DNA from: Polynucleobacter sp. 71A-WALBACH | GTDB taxonomy: Bacteria; Pseudomonadota; Gammaproteobacteria; Burkholderiales; Burkholderiaceae | Assembly (NCBI RefSeq): GCF_018882365.1 | Contig: NZ_JACVOP010000001.1 | Coordinates: 1,425,341 to 1,489,340, forward strand | DNA: 64,000 nt | Direction: 5' to 3' | Shown here: positions 39,684 to 47,994 of the stretch, piece by piece | Position numbering within the stretch: the stretch's first letter is position 1 | Layout of the letters: each line of letters starts with the position of its first letter | Position numbers and translations under genes: made by a program | Notes under the pieces: generated by a model | Database searches by the model: none | What the model was told of the DNA's origin: nothing | Seen by the model: the letters and a program-made list of their open reading frames with translations, nothing else

Positions 39684-41105
39684 ATGCTGCAAATCTATAA
39701 CACTCTCAGTCGTTCTAAGCAGGCCTTTAAACCCATCGAGCCAGGCAAAGTGAAGATGTATGTCTGTGGGATGACTGTTTATGATTTTTGCCATATCGGG
39801 CATGCCCGCGTAATGATTGTGTTCGATATGGTGGTCCGCTGGCTAAGGGTTAGCGGCTATGAAGTTGTTTATGTCCGCAACATCACCGATATCGATGACA
39901 AGATCATCAACCGCGCAGTTGAGAACGGTGAGCCTATTTCCGTGTTGACACAGCGTTTTATCGATGCCATGCATGCGGACTCAGATGAGTTAGGTTTGAT
40001 GCACCCCGATCATGAGCCTCGCGCTACGGATTACATCACTCAAATGCAAGGCATTATTGGTCGCTTGATTGAAAAAGAATTAGCCTATCAAGGTGAGGAT
40101 GGCGATGTGAATTTTGCTGTTCGCTTATTCCCGGAATATGGACGCCTCTCTGGCAAATCTTTAGATGAATTGAATGCAGGCGAGCGCGTCGCTGTTGGTG
40201 GTGGCAAGCGTGATCCATTGGATTTTGTGTTGTGGAAAAGCGCCAAGGCAGAGGAGCCTGTCGATACGCGTTGGAAATCACCTTGGGGCGAAGGTCGCCC
40301 TGGATGGCATATTGAATGTTCGGCCATGTCATGTGATTTGCTAGGCGAGCATTTTGATATTCATGGTGGTGGCGCTGATTTGCAGTTCCCTCATCATGAG
40401 AATGAGATTGCCCAAAGTGAAGGCGCCTTATACGGCAGAGATCACCAGGCGAACGACCAACCTTTTGTCAACTACTGGATGCATAACGGCCACATTCGGG
40501 TAAATGAAGAAAAAATGTCCAAGTCGCTGGGTAATTTTTTCCTGATCCGTGACGTGCTGAAAAATTTTGATCCAGAAGTATTACGCTTTTTTATGTTGCG
40601 TGCTCACTATCGCAGTCCTATTAACTATAGCGATGCGCAACTCGAGGAAGCTCGTGCAGGATTAGTTCGTCTTTACACTGCTCTGGCTCACGTATCAGTT
40701 AGCGATCAGTCTGTAGACCCTCATTCTCCTTGGGCTAAGCGCTTTGCTGATGCTATGAATGATGACTTCAATACGCCTGAGGCCATTGCGGCGCTATTTG
40801 ATTTGGCGAGTGAGGTAAATCGTGCTCAGGGTGAAGAGAGGATGCGTTTGGCTAGTGTCCTCAAGGGATTGGCGGGAACTCTGAACTTTTTACAACGTGA
40901 CCCAACTGACTTTTTACAAGCAGGATCGCGAAGTGATGTGGTTGGCTTATCGGCTGACGCTATTGAAGCTCAAATCGCTGCTCGAGTTACCGCAAAGCAG
41001 GCAAAAGATTTTGCTGCGGCCGATTTAATTCGCAAGAATTTGTTGGAGCAGGGCGTAGTATTGGAAGATAAGCCCGGTGGCCTAACTGAGTGGCGCAGAA
41101 GCTAA
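39684..41105 (+). CDS. cysS: Cysteine--tRNA ligase
   Basis: Class I synthetase charging tRNA-Cys with a catalytic zinc; 473 residues from ATG 39684. Zinc/active-site blocks: [20 protein letters not shown] (Cys and HIGH-like), [31 protein letters not shown], and KMSKS in [20 protein letters not shown] at 39663 is in frame, but [13 protein letters not shown] is the conserved N-terminus. Confidence 0.97.
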   Translation: MLQIYNTLSRSKQAFKPIEPGKVKMYVCGMTVYDFCHIGHARVMIVFDMVVRWLRVSGYEVVYVRNITDIDDKIINRAVENGEPISVLTQRFIDAMHADSDELGLMHPDHEPRATDYITQMQGIIGRLIEKELAYQGEDGDVNFAVRLFPEYGRLSGKSLDELNAGERVAVGGGKRDPLDFVLWKSAKAEEPVDTRWKSPWGEGRPGWHIECSAMSCDLLGEHFDIHGGGADLQFPHHENEIAQSEGALYGRDHQANDQPFVNYWMHNGHIRVNEEKMSKSLGNFFLIRDVLKNFDPEVLRFFMLRAHYRSPINYSDAQLEEARAGLVRLYTALAHVSVSDQSVDPHSPWAKRFADAMNDDFNTPEAIAALFDLASEVNRAQGEERMRLASVLKGLAGTLNFLQRDPTDFLQAGSRSDVVGLSADAIEAQIAARVTAKQAKDFAAADLIRKNLLEQGVVLEDKPGGLTEWRRS

Positions 41106-41134
41106 GTAATTTAATTTGTGATTGAGAATGTATT

Positions 41135-41791
41135 TTGACTAAAGTAGTTGAGCAAGCGATTTTTGAGGAGTTAGCCCCCGAGTATTGGGAGCAGGCTTGC
41201 GCCGAGTTGATGAAGCACGATCGTATTTTAAAAAAATTGATTCCAAAATTTGGCTCAGGTTTTCTGAGAACTCGAGGTGATTCCTTCACCACCCTAGCAA
41301 GGTCGATTGTTGGTCAGCAAATTTCTGTTGCGGCTGCTCAGACTGTTTGGGGCCGGGTCTTATTGGCATCCAAAAACAAAGTAAATCCTAAAAATATCCT
41401 CGCCTTAAGCGTTGAAGACTTGCGCGCAGCTGGTTTGTCGGGTCGCAAGGTGGAATACATTCGCGATTTGGCTGAACACTTCGATTCTGGCCGTTTACAG
41501 GCTAATCAGTTGAAAGGCATGGAGGACGAGGCCATCATCAAGGAATTGTGTGATATTCGGGGTATTGGCCGCTGGACAGCTGAAATGTTCCTTATTTTTA
41601 ATATGGTGAGGCCCAATATCCTTCCTTTAGACGATGTAGGCTTAATTAAGGCTATTTCCCTCAATTATTTCAGTGGAGAGCCTGTCAGCAGGCATGAGGC
41701 CCGGGAAGTAGCTGCAAATTGGGCTCCTTGGCGGACTGTAGCAACCTGGTATATGTGGAGAAGTATCGACCCCGTTCCCGTTGAATATTAA
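41135..41791 (+). CDS. DNA-3-methyladenine glycosylase II-like (HhH-GPD)
   Basis: Base-excision repair glycosylase of the AlkA/Mag1 group, 218 residues, removing alkylated purines. The HhH-GPD fold is shown by SIVGQQISVAAAQTVWGR, the hairpin LCDIRGIGRWTAEMFLIF, and the catalytic Asp in NILPLDDVGLIKAI. It is shorter than E. coli AlkA, lacking the N-terminal TBP-like domain, like the yeast-Mag/short bacterial type. Start TTG 41135; accA follows after 9 bp, as in related genomes. Confidence 0.9.
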   Translation: MTKVVEQAIFEELAPEYWEQACAELMKHDRILKKLIPKFGSGFLRTRGDSFTTLARSIVGQQISVAAAQTVWGRVLLASKNKVNPKNILALSVEDLRAAGLSGRKVEYIRDLAEHFDSGRLQANQLKGMEDEAIIKELCDIRGIGRWTAEMFLIFNMVRPNILPLDDVGLIKAISLNYFSGEPVSRHEAREVAANWAPWRTVATWYMWRSIDPVPVEY

Positions 41792-41800
41792 AATCAAGCT

Positions 41801-42772
41801 ATGAAAACGACTTTCCTGGATTTTGAGCAGTCAATCGCTGAACTAGAGTCAAAGATTGAAGAGCTGCAATTTGTGCAAGATGAATCATCGGTAGATATTT
41901 CTGATGAGATCAAAACACTTACTGAAAAAAGTCAGCAACTGACTAGAGACATTTATGCCAACTTAAGTCCTTGGCAAGTTTCGCAAGTGGCGCGTCATCC
42001 ACAGCGTCCCTATACCTTGGATTATGTGAGTGCGTTGTTTACTGATTTTCATGAGCTTCATGGAGATCGTAACTTTGCAGATGATCAATCCATCATTACT
42101 GGCTTAGCCCGTTTCGAGAATCAACCTTGTGTAGTGATCGGCCATCAAAAAGGTCGCGATACTAAAGAGCGTGCCTTAAGAAACTTTGGTATGAGTCGCC
42201 CTGAGGGTTATCGTAAAGCGAAGCGTGTCATGCGTTTAGCGGAAAAATTTAAAATACCGGTATTCACTTTCGTGGATACCCCAGGTGCATTCCCAGGTAT
42301 CGATGCGGAAGAGCGCAACCAGTCCGAAGCGATTGGACACAACCTCTATGTTCAGGCTGAACTAGAAGTGCCTATCATTGCCACCATTATTGGTGAAGGT
42401 GGTTCTGGTGGTGCTTTAGCAATTGCTATGGGTGACGTAGTGTTGATGTTGCAAAACTCAACTTACTCCGTGATTTCGCCTGAAGGCTGTGCATCTATTC
42501 TTTGGAAGACTGCGGAAAAAGCCCCTGAGGCTGCTGAGCAGTTAGGTTTGACCGCGCAACGTTTAAAGACACTGGGCTTGATTGATAAGATTGTTACCGA
42601 GCCAACGGGTGGTGCCCACCGTGACTACGATGCCATGATGAATAGTATGCGCAAAGCTTTGGCTGAGTCGCTTAAAACCTTCGATGGCATGAAAGTAGAT
42701 GCGCTTCTTGAGCGTCGGCATGAACGCTTAATGAGTTATGGCAAATTCAAGGAAATCGAAGCCAAGTCTTAA
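41801..42772 (+). CDS. accA: Acetyl-CoA carboxylase carboxyltransferase alpha subunit
   Basis: Alpha half of the carboxyltransferase that makes malonyl-CoA for fatty acid synthesis, 323 residues. An N-terminal helical segment ([15 protein letters not shown]) leads to the crotonase-like CT fold with [40 protein letters not shown] and [16 protein letters not shown]. accD is not in this window, as usual. The tilS frame overlaps its end by about 35 bp. Confidence 0.97.
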   Translation: MKTTFLDFEQSIAELESKIEELQFVQDESSVDISDEIKTLTEKSQQLTRDIYANLSPWQVSQVARHPQRPYTLDYVSALFTDFHELHGDRNFADDQSIITGLARFENQPCVVIGHQKGRDTKERALRNFGMSRPEGYRKAKRVMRLAEKFKIPVFTFVDTPGAFPGIDAEERNQSEAIGHNLYVQAELEVPIIATIIGEGGSGGALAIAMGDVVLMLQNSTYSVISPEGCASILWKTAEKAPEAAEQLGLTAQRLKTLGLIDKIVTEPTGGAHRDYDAMMNSMRKALAESLKTFDGMKVDALLERRHERLMSYGKFKEIEAKS

Positions 42773-44054
42773 GGTGGCTACAACAGCAGCCAAACGTATT
42801 GGGCTTGCCTTAAGTGGTGGGCTTGATTCGGTTGTGTTGCTTGATACCGTTTGCAAAGCAGTTCAGGCAGACTCCAATAAAGATTTCACCGAGGTCTGGG
42901 TGTTTCATATCCACCACGGATTGCAAAAACCAGCCGACCAATGGCTGGAGTTTTGTGAGAAGCTGGCCAAAAAATACCAAGTACATTTTGACTTTCGTCT
43001 CTTGTATTTTGCTGATAAATCTCAAGGCAATATCGAAGCTAGAGCAAGAGTAGAGCGGTATGATGCTTTGACCGATTTATGCATCGAGCATGGCATTGAG
43101 GATCTTCTCCTGGCGCACCACCAAAATGACCAAGCTGAAACAATCCTTTTACAGTTGTTGCGAGGTTCTGGGGCGGCCGGTCTCTCTGGTATGCCACTCC
43201 ATCGCATCAACAATAAAGGTGCTCATTCTATTACTTTGTGGCGCCCATTGTTAAATCAAAGTAGGGTAGATCTGGAGGCTTACGCTAAACAGCATAAGCT
43301 TAAGTGGGTGGAAGATCCTAGCAATCAAAATACACGCTATCGACGTAATGCCATTCGCAAAGACATCATTCCAAGGTTAGAAAAAATTCAACCTGGTGCA
43401 ATTGCCAATTTAGCTCGCAGCGCAGACTTAATAGCTCAATCACAAGTACTTCTTGATCGTTTAGCCAAGCAGGATGCGAAAGGTATTCTGCTAGGTAAAA
43501 ACTTAAAACTGACGCCTCTCTTGGCCCTCTCTAAATCAGATAGACCTGCCGCTAATAATTTGTTGCGTTATTGGCTCAAGTTAAATGGTTTAGCAATGCC
43601 TTCCCAAGAGCGCCTTGAATCTTGGTGGAAAGATCTGATAGCTGTAAAAGCAGATTCAAGTTTGGAGTGGCAGCATGATGGGGTAAGCATTTATTTGTGG
43701 CGTAGCGTCTTACAGGTAGCTCACGGCAAAGTAGGCCAGTGGGTTTTCAAGACCATCTCAACTAAGAGTAAGTCGCTTGGCCTTCCTGCCGCTTTGGTAA
43801 ATGAGGCCCAAGATCAGGGTCGCATCGAGGAGAAACTGCGCCAGGGAGCGGAAAAGATTCAAATTAAGCCCAAAACCCCACGCAAGAGCCTCAAGAACCT
43901 CTTTCAGGAGTCTGGTACGCCGCCATGGGAGCGTCAGGCACCGTTGCTATTCATCAATGACCAGCTTGTGGCCGTAGCGGGTATAGGGGTGAGTTACCCG
44001 CATTTGGTATCCACTGGCAAGCGAGTCATTCCCGTGTGGCTTGAGAAGCCTTAG
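42738..44054 (+). CDS. tilS: tRNA(Ile)-lysidine synthase
   Basis: ATP-pyrophosphatase that modifies C34 of tRNA-Ile(CAU) to lysidine, 438 residues from ATG 42738. PP-loop signature is [16 protein letters not shown], with further blocks [39 protein letters not shown] and [21 protein letters not shown]-terminal TilS domain includes [20 protein letters not shown]. An alternative GTG at 42774, just after the accA stop, would remove 12 poorly conserved residues; neither start has a strong ribosome binding site. Confidence 0.93.
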   Translation: MANSRKSKPSLKVATTAAKRIGLALSGGLDSVVLLDTVCKAVQADSNKDFTEVWVFHIHHGLQKPADQWLEFCEKLAKKYQVHFDFRLLYFADKSQGNIEARARVERYDALTDLCIEHGIEDLLLAHHQNDQAETILLQLLRGSGAAGLSGMPLHRINNKGAHSITLWRPLLNQSRVDLEAYAKQHKLKWVEDPSNQNTRYRRNAIRKDIIPRLEKIQPGAIANLARSADLIAQSQVLLDRLAKQDAKGILLGKNLKLTPLLALSKSDRPAANNLLRYWLKLNGLAMPSQERLESWWKDLIAVKADSSLEWQHDGVSIYLWRSVLQVAHGKVGQWVFKTISTKSKSLGLPAALVNEAQDQGRIEEKLRQGAEKIQIKPKTPRKSLKNLFQESGTPPWERQAPLLFINDQLVAVAGIGVSYPHLVSTGKRVIPVWLEKP

Positions 44055-44067
44055 GGCAGTGATAAAA

Positions 44068-44118
44068 CCCTGTAAAATAAGCCCCTTTTAGACCCTAGGG
44101 AATGTAATTCCCTGTAAA
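44068..44118 (+). promoter_or_regulatory. Direct repeat and hairpin upstream of lysC
   Basis: CCCTGTAAA occurs at 44068-44076 and again at 44110-44118, 42 bp apart (about four helical turns). Between them AGGGAAT (44097-44103), loop GTA and ATTCCCT (44107-44113) form a perfect 7-bp hairpin. No T run follows, so it is not a terminator, and the leader is too short for a lysine riboswitch. A regulator site or mRNA leader is possible. Confidence 0.35.
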
Positions 44119-44138
44119 TAGACAATACGACGGTTTTT

Positions 44139-45389
44139 ATGGCTCTTATCGTTCATAAGTATGGTGGCACCTCAATGGGTTCAGTTGAGCGCATTCAGAA
44201 TGTCGCTAAACGCGTTGCCAAGTGGATGCGTGCAGGTCACCAGGTGGTGGTCGTGCCTTCAGCAATGTCAGGCGAGACCAATCGTTTACTTAGCTTGGCA
44301 AAAGATATCAATCCGAATGCAAGTCCACGTGAGCTAGATCAAATCGCCTCCACAGGTGAGCAAGTGAGCTCCGGCTTATTAGCCTTGGCATTGCTTCGCG
44401 AAGGGGTTGATGCTGTCAGCTATGCTGGTTGGCAGGTCACAGTCCACACGGATTCTTCATTTACTAAAGCCCGTATTAAGAGTATTGATGACAAAAAAAT
44501 TCTTGCAGATCTTAATGCAGGGCGTGCTGTGGTCGTTACAGGCTTCCAAGGCGTTGATCCTAATGGCAACATCACCACTTTAGGTCGTGGCGGATCTGAT
44601 ACGTCAGCTGTTGCGATGGCTGCAGCTCTGAAGGCAGATGAGTGCTTGATCTACACCGATGTGGATGGTGTTTATACGACAGACCCGCGTGTTTGCGAAG
44701 ATGCGCGTCGCTTAGACAAAATTACTTTTGAAGAAATGCTAGAGATGGCAAGTCTTGGTTCAAAGGTATTGCAGATTCGTTCTGTAGAGTTTGCCGGTAA
44801 GTACAAAGTTAAAACCCGTGTTCTGTCATCGTTGACAGATCCATTGATGCCCCTTGATCAAGAGATGAAGTCGGGCACCTTGATTACATTTGAAGAGGAC
44901 AGCACTATGGAAGCCGCAGTTATTTCCGGCATCGCCTTTGCGCGTGATGAAGCAAAAATTACCGTTCTTGGGGTTCCTGATCGCCCAGGCATCGCTTATC
45001 AAATTTTGGGTCCGATTGCGGGTGCCAATATTGATGTGGATATCATCATCCAGAATCAATCATTCGAAGGGAAGACGGACTTTACTTTCACCGTCCCACG
45101 CGCTGATTACCAAAAAGCGTTGGACTTGTTGAAGAATAATGTTCAAACTCACATTGAAGCTAAAGAGATTACCGGTGACCCAAAGGTTTCTAAGGTGTCC
45201 GTAGTTGGCGTTGGGATGCGCTCCCACGTTGGCGTTGCTAGCAAAATGTTCCGCACATTATCCGAAGAGGGCATCAACATTCTGATGATCTCCACTAGTG
45301 AAATCAAGATTTCGGTTGTAATTGATGAGAAGTATATGGAGTTAGCTGTACGCGCTCTACACAAGGCTTTCGAGCTGGATCAAAAGTAA
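44139..45389 (+). CDS. lysC: Aspartate kinase
   Basis: Phosphorylates aspartate at the entry of lysine, threonine and methionine synthesis; 416 residues. The kinase signature is VHKYGGTSMGS at the N-terminus, with TLGRGGSDTSAVAMAAALKA and YTDVDGVYTTDPR; two ACT domains follow (ITVLGVPDRPGIAYQILG; VSVVGVGMRSHVGVASKMF) for lysine/threonine feedback. The monofunctional size matches Burkholderia and Corynebacterium types. It lies 84 bp after tilS. Confidence 0.96.
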   Translation: MALIVHKYGGTSMGSVERIQNVAKRVAKWMRAGHQVVVVPSAMSGETNRLLSLAKDINPNASPRELDQIASTGEQVSSGLLALALLREGVDAVSYAGWQVTVHTDSSFTKARIKSIDDKKILADLNAGRAVVVTGFQGVDPNGNITTLGRGGSDTSAVAMAAALKADECLIYTDVDGVYTTDPRVCEDARRLDKITFEEMLEMASLGSKVLQIRSVEFAGKYKVKTRVLSSLTDPLMPLDQEMKSGTLITFEEDSTMEAAVISGIAFARDEAKITVLGVPDRPGIAYQILGPIAGANIDVDIIIQNQSFEGKTDFTFTVPRADYQKALDLLKNNVQTHIEAKEITGDPKVSKVSVVGVGMRSHVGVASKMFRTLSEEGINILMISTSEIKISVVIDEKYMELAVRALHKAFELDQK

Positions 45390-45425
45390 GAACAAGCCGT
45401 AAACGCTGTAAAACTGCAGTAAAAC

Positions 45426-45457
45426 CCCGCAGCCAACGGAATCCGTTAAACTGTGGG
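45426..45457 (+). other. Imperfect hairpin between lysC and tRNA-Ser
   Basis: CCCGCAG (45426-45432) can pair with CTGTGGG (45451-45457, one G-U), enclosing AACGGA/TCCGTT. There is no T run, so it may be a weak lysC 3' end, part of the tRNA promoter zone, or chance. Confidence 0.3.
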
Positions 45458-45479
45458 ACGTTGTAAAGGCATCAAGCAG

Positions 45480-45574
45480 GGAGACGTGGCCGAGCTGGTC
45501 GAAGGCACTCCCCTGCTAAGGGAGCATCGGGGCTAAAACTCTGATCGGAGGTTCGAATCCTCTCGTCTCCGCCA
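45480..45574 (+). tRNA. tRNA-Ser (GCU)
   Basis: A 95-nt class II tRNA with long variable arm and encoded CCA. Acceptor arms GGAGACG and CGTCTCC, anticodon stem-loop CTCCCCTGCTAAGGGAG with anticodon GCT, variable arm around CATCGGGGCTAAAACTCTGATC, shown as the segment 45523-45546, T-arm GGAGGTTCGAATCCTCT. It closes the conserved cysS-to-lysC block; the accessory locus begins right after its terminator. Confidence 0.96.
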
Positions 45575-45618
45575 AAATCCTTGTGATTTAACTGCTTGAG
45601 CCGCTACGACAAATAACT

Positions 45619-45642
45619 AAGCCCCTTAACTGGGGCTTTTTT
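45619..45642. terminator. Terminator after tRNA-Ser
   Basis: AAGCCCC (45619-45625) and GGGGCTT (45632-45638) form a 7-bp stem followed by TTTTT. It ends the tRNA transcript; read from the other strand it lies just behind the stop of the leftward SDR gene and can also terminate that operon, though with only a short A/T flank there. Confidence 0.85.
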
Positions 45643-46468
45643 ATATGTATTTCCCAGTGATTCCGCCGTCTACGATCAGCTCGGTGCCAGTGATGTAGGC
45701 GGCAGCATCCGATACCAGGAAGGCGCAGGCATGCGCCACATCCCACGCGGTTCCCGATCGCCCCATGGGGACCTGACGATTCCGAGCTTCACGCGCTTCG
45801 TCTAAATTGTTTTCAGAAAACATTTTGGCTACGGTATTCGCAATTCGCGGGGTATCAATTAAACCAGGCACTACTGTATTGGCGCGAATGCCTTTGCCAG
45901 CGTATTGTTGGGCAATCATCCGAATGAATTGGGTGTTTGCAGCTTTGGTAACGCTGTAGGCTAGATGAGGGTAGCCTAAATACCGCATACCCGCTACCGA
46001 CGAGATGGCAATGATATTGCCTTTGCCCCGAGATACCATTTCCGGAAGAACCTCTTGTGAGGCAAGCAGTAGGCTACTCACATTCACCTTATGTATGCGA
46101 TCAAAGTCTTCGATGCTGGTTTCCATCGGGCCGCCAACTTTTCCAATCCCAACGTTGTGATGCAACACATCAATAGGACCAAATTTCCTGCGAGCTTCAC
46201 TAAAGAGTCTTTTAACTTCGCCTTCTTCAGAAACATCACCGACAAAAGTTTGAGCTATCCCACCTTCATCAACAATTATCTTGGTGGTTTCTTCTGCGGA
46301 AGCTTCATCACGATCAACTACGCAGACTTTGGCGCCCAATCTGGCATAAGTGACACAGGAAGCTCTGCCAATACTCCAGCCTGGACCTGCTGAGCCGCCA
46401 CCTGAAACAAAAATGACGCGGTCAGTAAGTTCAGTAGGTAAACCTGGTGGATGTGGGCGAGAGGTCAT
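45641..46468 (-). CDS. SDR-family oxidoreductase (GPGW-type)
   Basis: Classical short-chain dehydrogenase of 275 residues, NAD(P)-dependent. The nucleotide-binding glycine region is enlarged: VSGGGSAGPGWSIGRAS, about three residues longer than the usual TGxxxGIG, a form seen in an SDR subgroup with SGPGWGNG-like loops. Asp in VCVVDRDEAS suggests NAD preference. Active site: Ser in IAISSVAG and YxxxK in HLAYSVTKAAN; the C-terminus has AAYITGTELIVDGGITG. Last gene of the leftward operon, starting directly next to the second SDR (no gap). Substrate unknown; a hydroxyacyl-CoA or secondary alcohol is plausible from context. Confidence 0.87.
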   Translation of the reverse strand: MTSRPHPPGLPTELTDRVIFVSGGGSAGPGWSIGRASCVTYARLGAKVCVVDRDEASAEETTKIIVDEGGIAQTFVGDVSEEGEVKRLFSEARRKFGPIDVLHHNVGIGKVGGPMETSIEDFDRIHKVNVSSLLLASQEVLPEMVSRGKGNIIAISSVAGMRYLGYPHLAYSVTKAANTQFIRMIAQQYAGKGIRANTVVPGLIDTPRIANTVAKMFSENNLDEAREARNRQVPMGRSGTAWDVAHACAFLVSDAAAYITGTELIVDGGITGKYI

Positions 46469-47239
46469 TTAATGGCTTAGTCCTACAGTCATGCCGCCAC
46501 AGACATAGATCACCTGGCCGGTTGTGTAACCAGCGCGTTCATCAAGTAGTGATGCCACTAGATGCGCTACCTCATCAGGCCTACCAATTCGGCGCAATGG
46601 AACGGCCTCCAGAATTCGTTTTGTTGCTGGGGCATCGGGTGGGTTTGCACTGGTAAATAATTCAGTTGCAATAGGTCCTGGACCAATAGCATTTACAGTG
46701 ATTCCATCTGAAGCCACCTCGAGAGCCAGTGTTCTGGTGAAACCATGAATCGCTGCTTTTGTAGTGGCGTAGACTATTCTTTCCGCCTTACCCAAGGCTG
46801 CTCGACTGGATATATTCACAATTCGACCAAATTGTTTGGCTCTCATTGAAGGTAGTAGTACTTGGCAACAGATTATTGCGGCGGCAACATTCACATTCAT
46901 GACTGCTTGTAAGTCAGCGGTAGAAGTGTTGTCGATGTTGGCCGGCCTAACGATGCCTGCATTATTAACAAGACGGGTAATTTCGTGATGTGCCATGGCT
47001 TGATCTAAGGCTGAGCGAAGTGCACTCTCATTTGATATGTCTACTCGGATAAAGGTTTCGTCTGCATTAGCGGTGACTGGCGCCTTAATATCGAAGTTCA
47101 CTACATGCATGCCATCAGCCGTTAAACGGTTAACTATTGCGCGACCAATGCCACTACTACCACCGGTGACAAGAGCGCTTGATTTGCTTGTTATAGCCTT
47201 ATCCAATTTTATTAGCGCCTTCAACAAATGGAATGGCAT
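46469..47239 (-). CDS. SDR-family oxidoreductase (FabG-like)
   Basis: Short-chain dehydrogenase of 256 residues or less. Rossmann motif SALVTGGSSGIGRAIVNRL, NNAG in RLVNNAGIVRPA, catalytic Ser in IVNISSRAAL and YxxxK in IVYATTKAAIHG, ending GQVIYVCGGMTVG as in FabG-type 3-ketoacyl reductases. The ATG at 47239 overlaps the upstream citrate-synthase-like gene by 41 bp; TTG at 47206 would shorten that overlap to 8 bp and start at DKAITSKSSALVTGG, so it is a serious alternative. Likely oxidises or reduces a beta-hydroxy/keto intermediate in the locus. Confidence 0.87.
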   Translation of the reverse strand: MPFHLLKALIKLDKAITSKSSALVTGGSSGIGRAIVNRLTADGMHVVNFDIKAPVTANADETFIRVDISNESALRSALDQAMAHHEITRLVNNAGIVRPANIDNTSTADLQAVMNVNVAAAIICCQVLLPSMRAKQFGRIVNISSRAALGKAERIVYATTKAAIHGFTRTLALEVASDGITVNAIGPGPIATELFTSANPPDAPATKRILEAVPLRRIGRPDEVAHLVASLLDERAGYTTGQVIYVCGGMTVGLSH

Positions 47240-47984
47240 GCTCTACCGTATCCCAAATAAATCGTCCAGAAGGGCTTTGCTGTTCTTCAACAATATGAGC
47301 AACCAAGCCTGCTGAACGGGAGATCACGGCAAAGCCGCGCATGACTGCAGTAGGTATTCCAATTTCACCCAGCAGCGCTGCTACTGCCCCTGTAGCATTG
47401 ATCGTAATGGGGCGACCAGCGACTGAATCTACGGCCTTTGATAGGATTTCTAGCGCGCGAATCTTATCGCCCTTGAGGTCCGGTTCAGCACGACCCATTT
47501 CGAGTAATTTATAAGCACGTGGATCGACGGGCTTATGAAGGTGATGCCCAAAACCTGGAACTGCCGCCTTGATGGTTTTGAAATGTTGCGCAATGGTGAG
47601 TGCCTCAGCATCAGGGTCTGCCGCTGCTGTTATTCGGTCTAGTAAGACAGAGCAATTTTCCATAGTGCCAATGAAGGAGCTTCCGACAGCAAGGAGTCCA
47701 GCTGATACAGCGCCTTGGAGATTTTCTGGAGCGCTCATATAAATTAATCGCGTAGCAATTGCGCTAGGCGTAAGGCCATGCTCCATCAGAACTATCAATA
47801 CAACATCAGTAATTCTGATGTCAACTGGTCGGGGTGTCCTGCCTAAAATTTGCATCAACATCACTTCGGTAAAAGTCTTTTTTCCCATTAAATCTTCCAC
47901 GAGGTCTGCATCTCGATAGTGCAGGCTTGTTAAGGTATGGGTGCATAAACTAGTTATTGGAGTTTTGCTTGATGAATTAGCCAT
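47199..47984 (-). CDS. Citrate-synthase-fold protein, citryl-CoA lyase-like
   Basis: A 261-residue protein with the core of the citrate synthase fold, about 60% of the full enzyme length. Counterparts of the two catalytic histidines are visible: His69 in LMEHGLTPSA and the His in VPGFGHHLHKPVDPRA (147/148). CoA-site block ISRSAGLVAHIVEEQ is conserved. The usual catalytic Asp (PNVDFYSG-type block) is replaced: the region reads ITINATGAVAALLGEIG with Thr198 at the expected place. Family members are annotated as citryl-CoA lyases, making or breaking an acyl-CoA/keto-acid bond; what this one does is uncertain. It lies between an acyl-CoA ligase and two SDRs. Confidence 0.78.
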   Translation of the reverse strand: MANSSSKTPITSLCTHTLTSLHYRDADLVEDLMGKKTFTEVMLMQILGRTPRPVDIRITDVVLIVLMEHGLTPSAIATRLIYMSAPENLQGAVSAGLLAVGSSFIGTMENCSVLLDRITAAADPDAEALTIAQHFKTIKAAVPGFGHHLHKPVDPRAYKLLEMGRAEPDLKGDKIRALEILSKAVDSVAGRPITINATGAVAALLGEIGIPTAVMRGFAVISRSAGLVAHIVEEQQSPSGRFIWDTVEHAIPFVEGANKIG

Positions 47985-47994
47985 GGTTACTTAT

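Noticed and set aside
44055..44138. Lysine riboswitch upstream of lysC
   Set aside because: The gap is 84 bp, less than half the length of the known lysine riboswitch, and shows none of its conserved segments.
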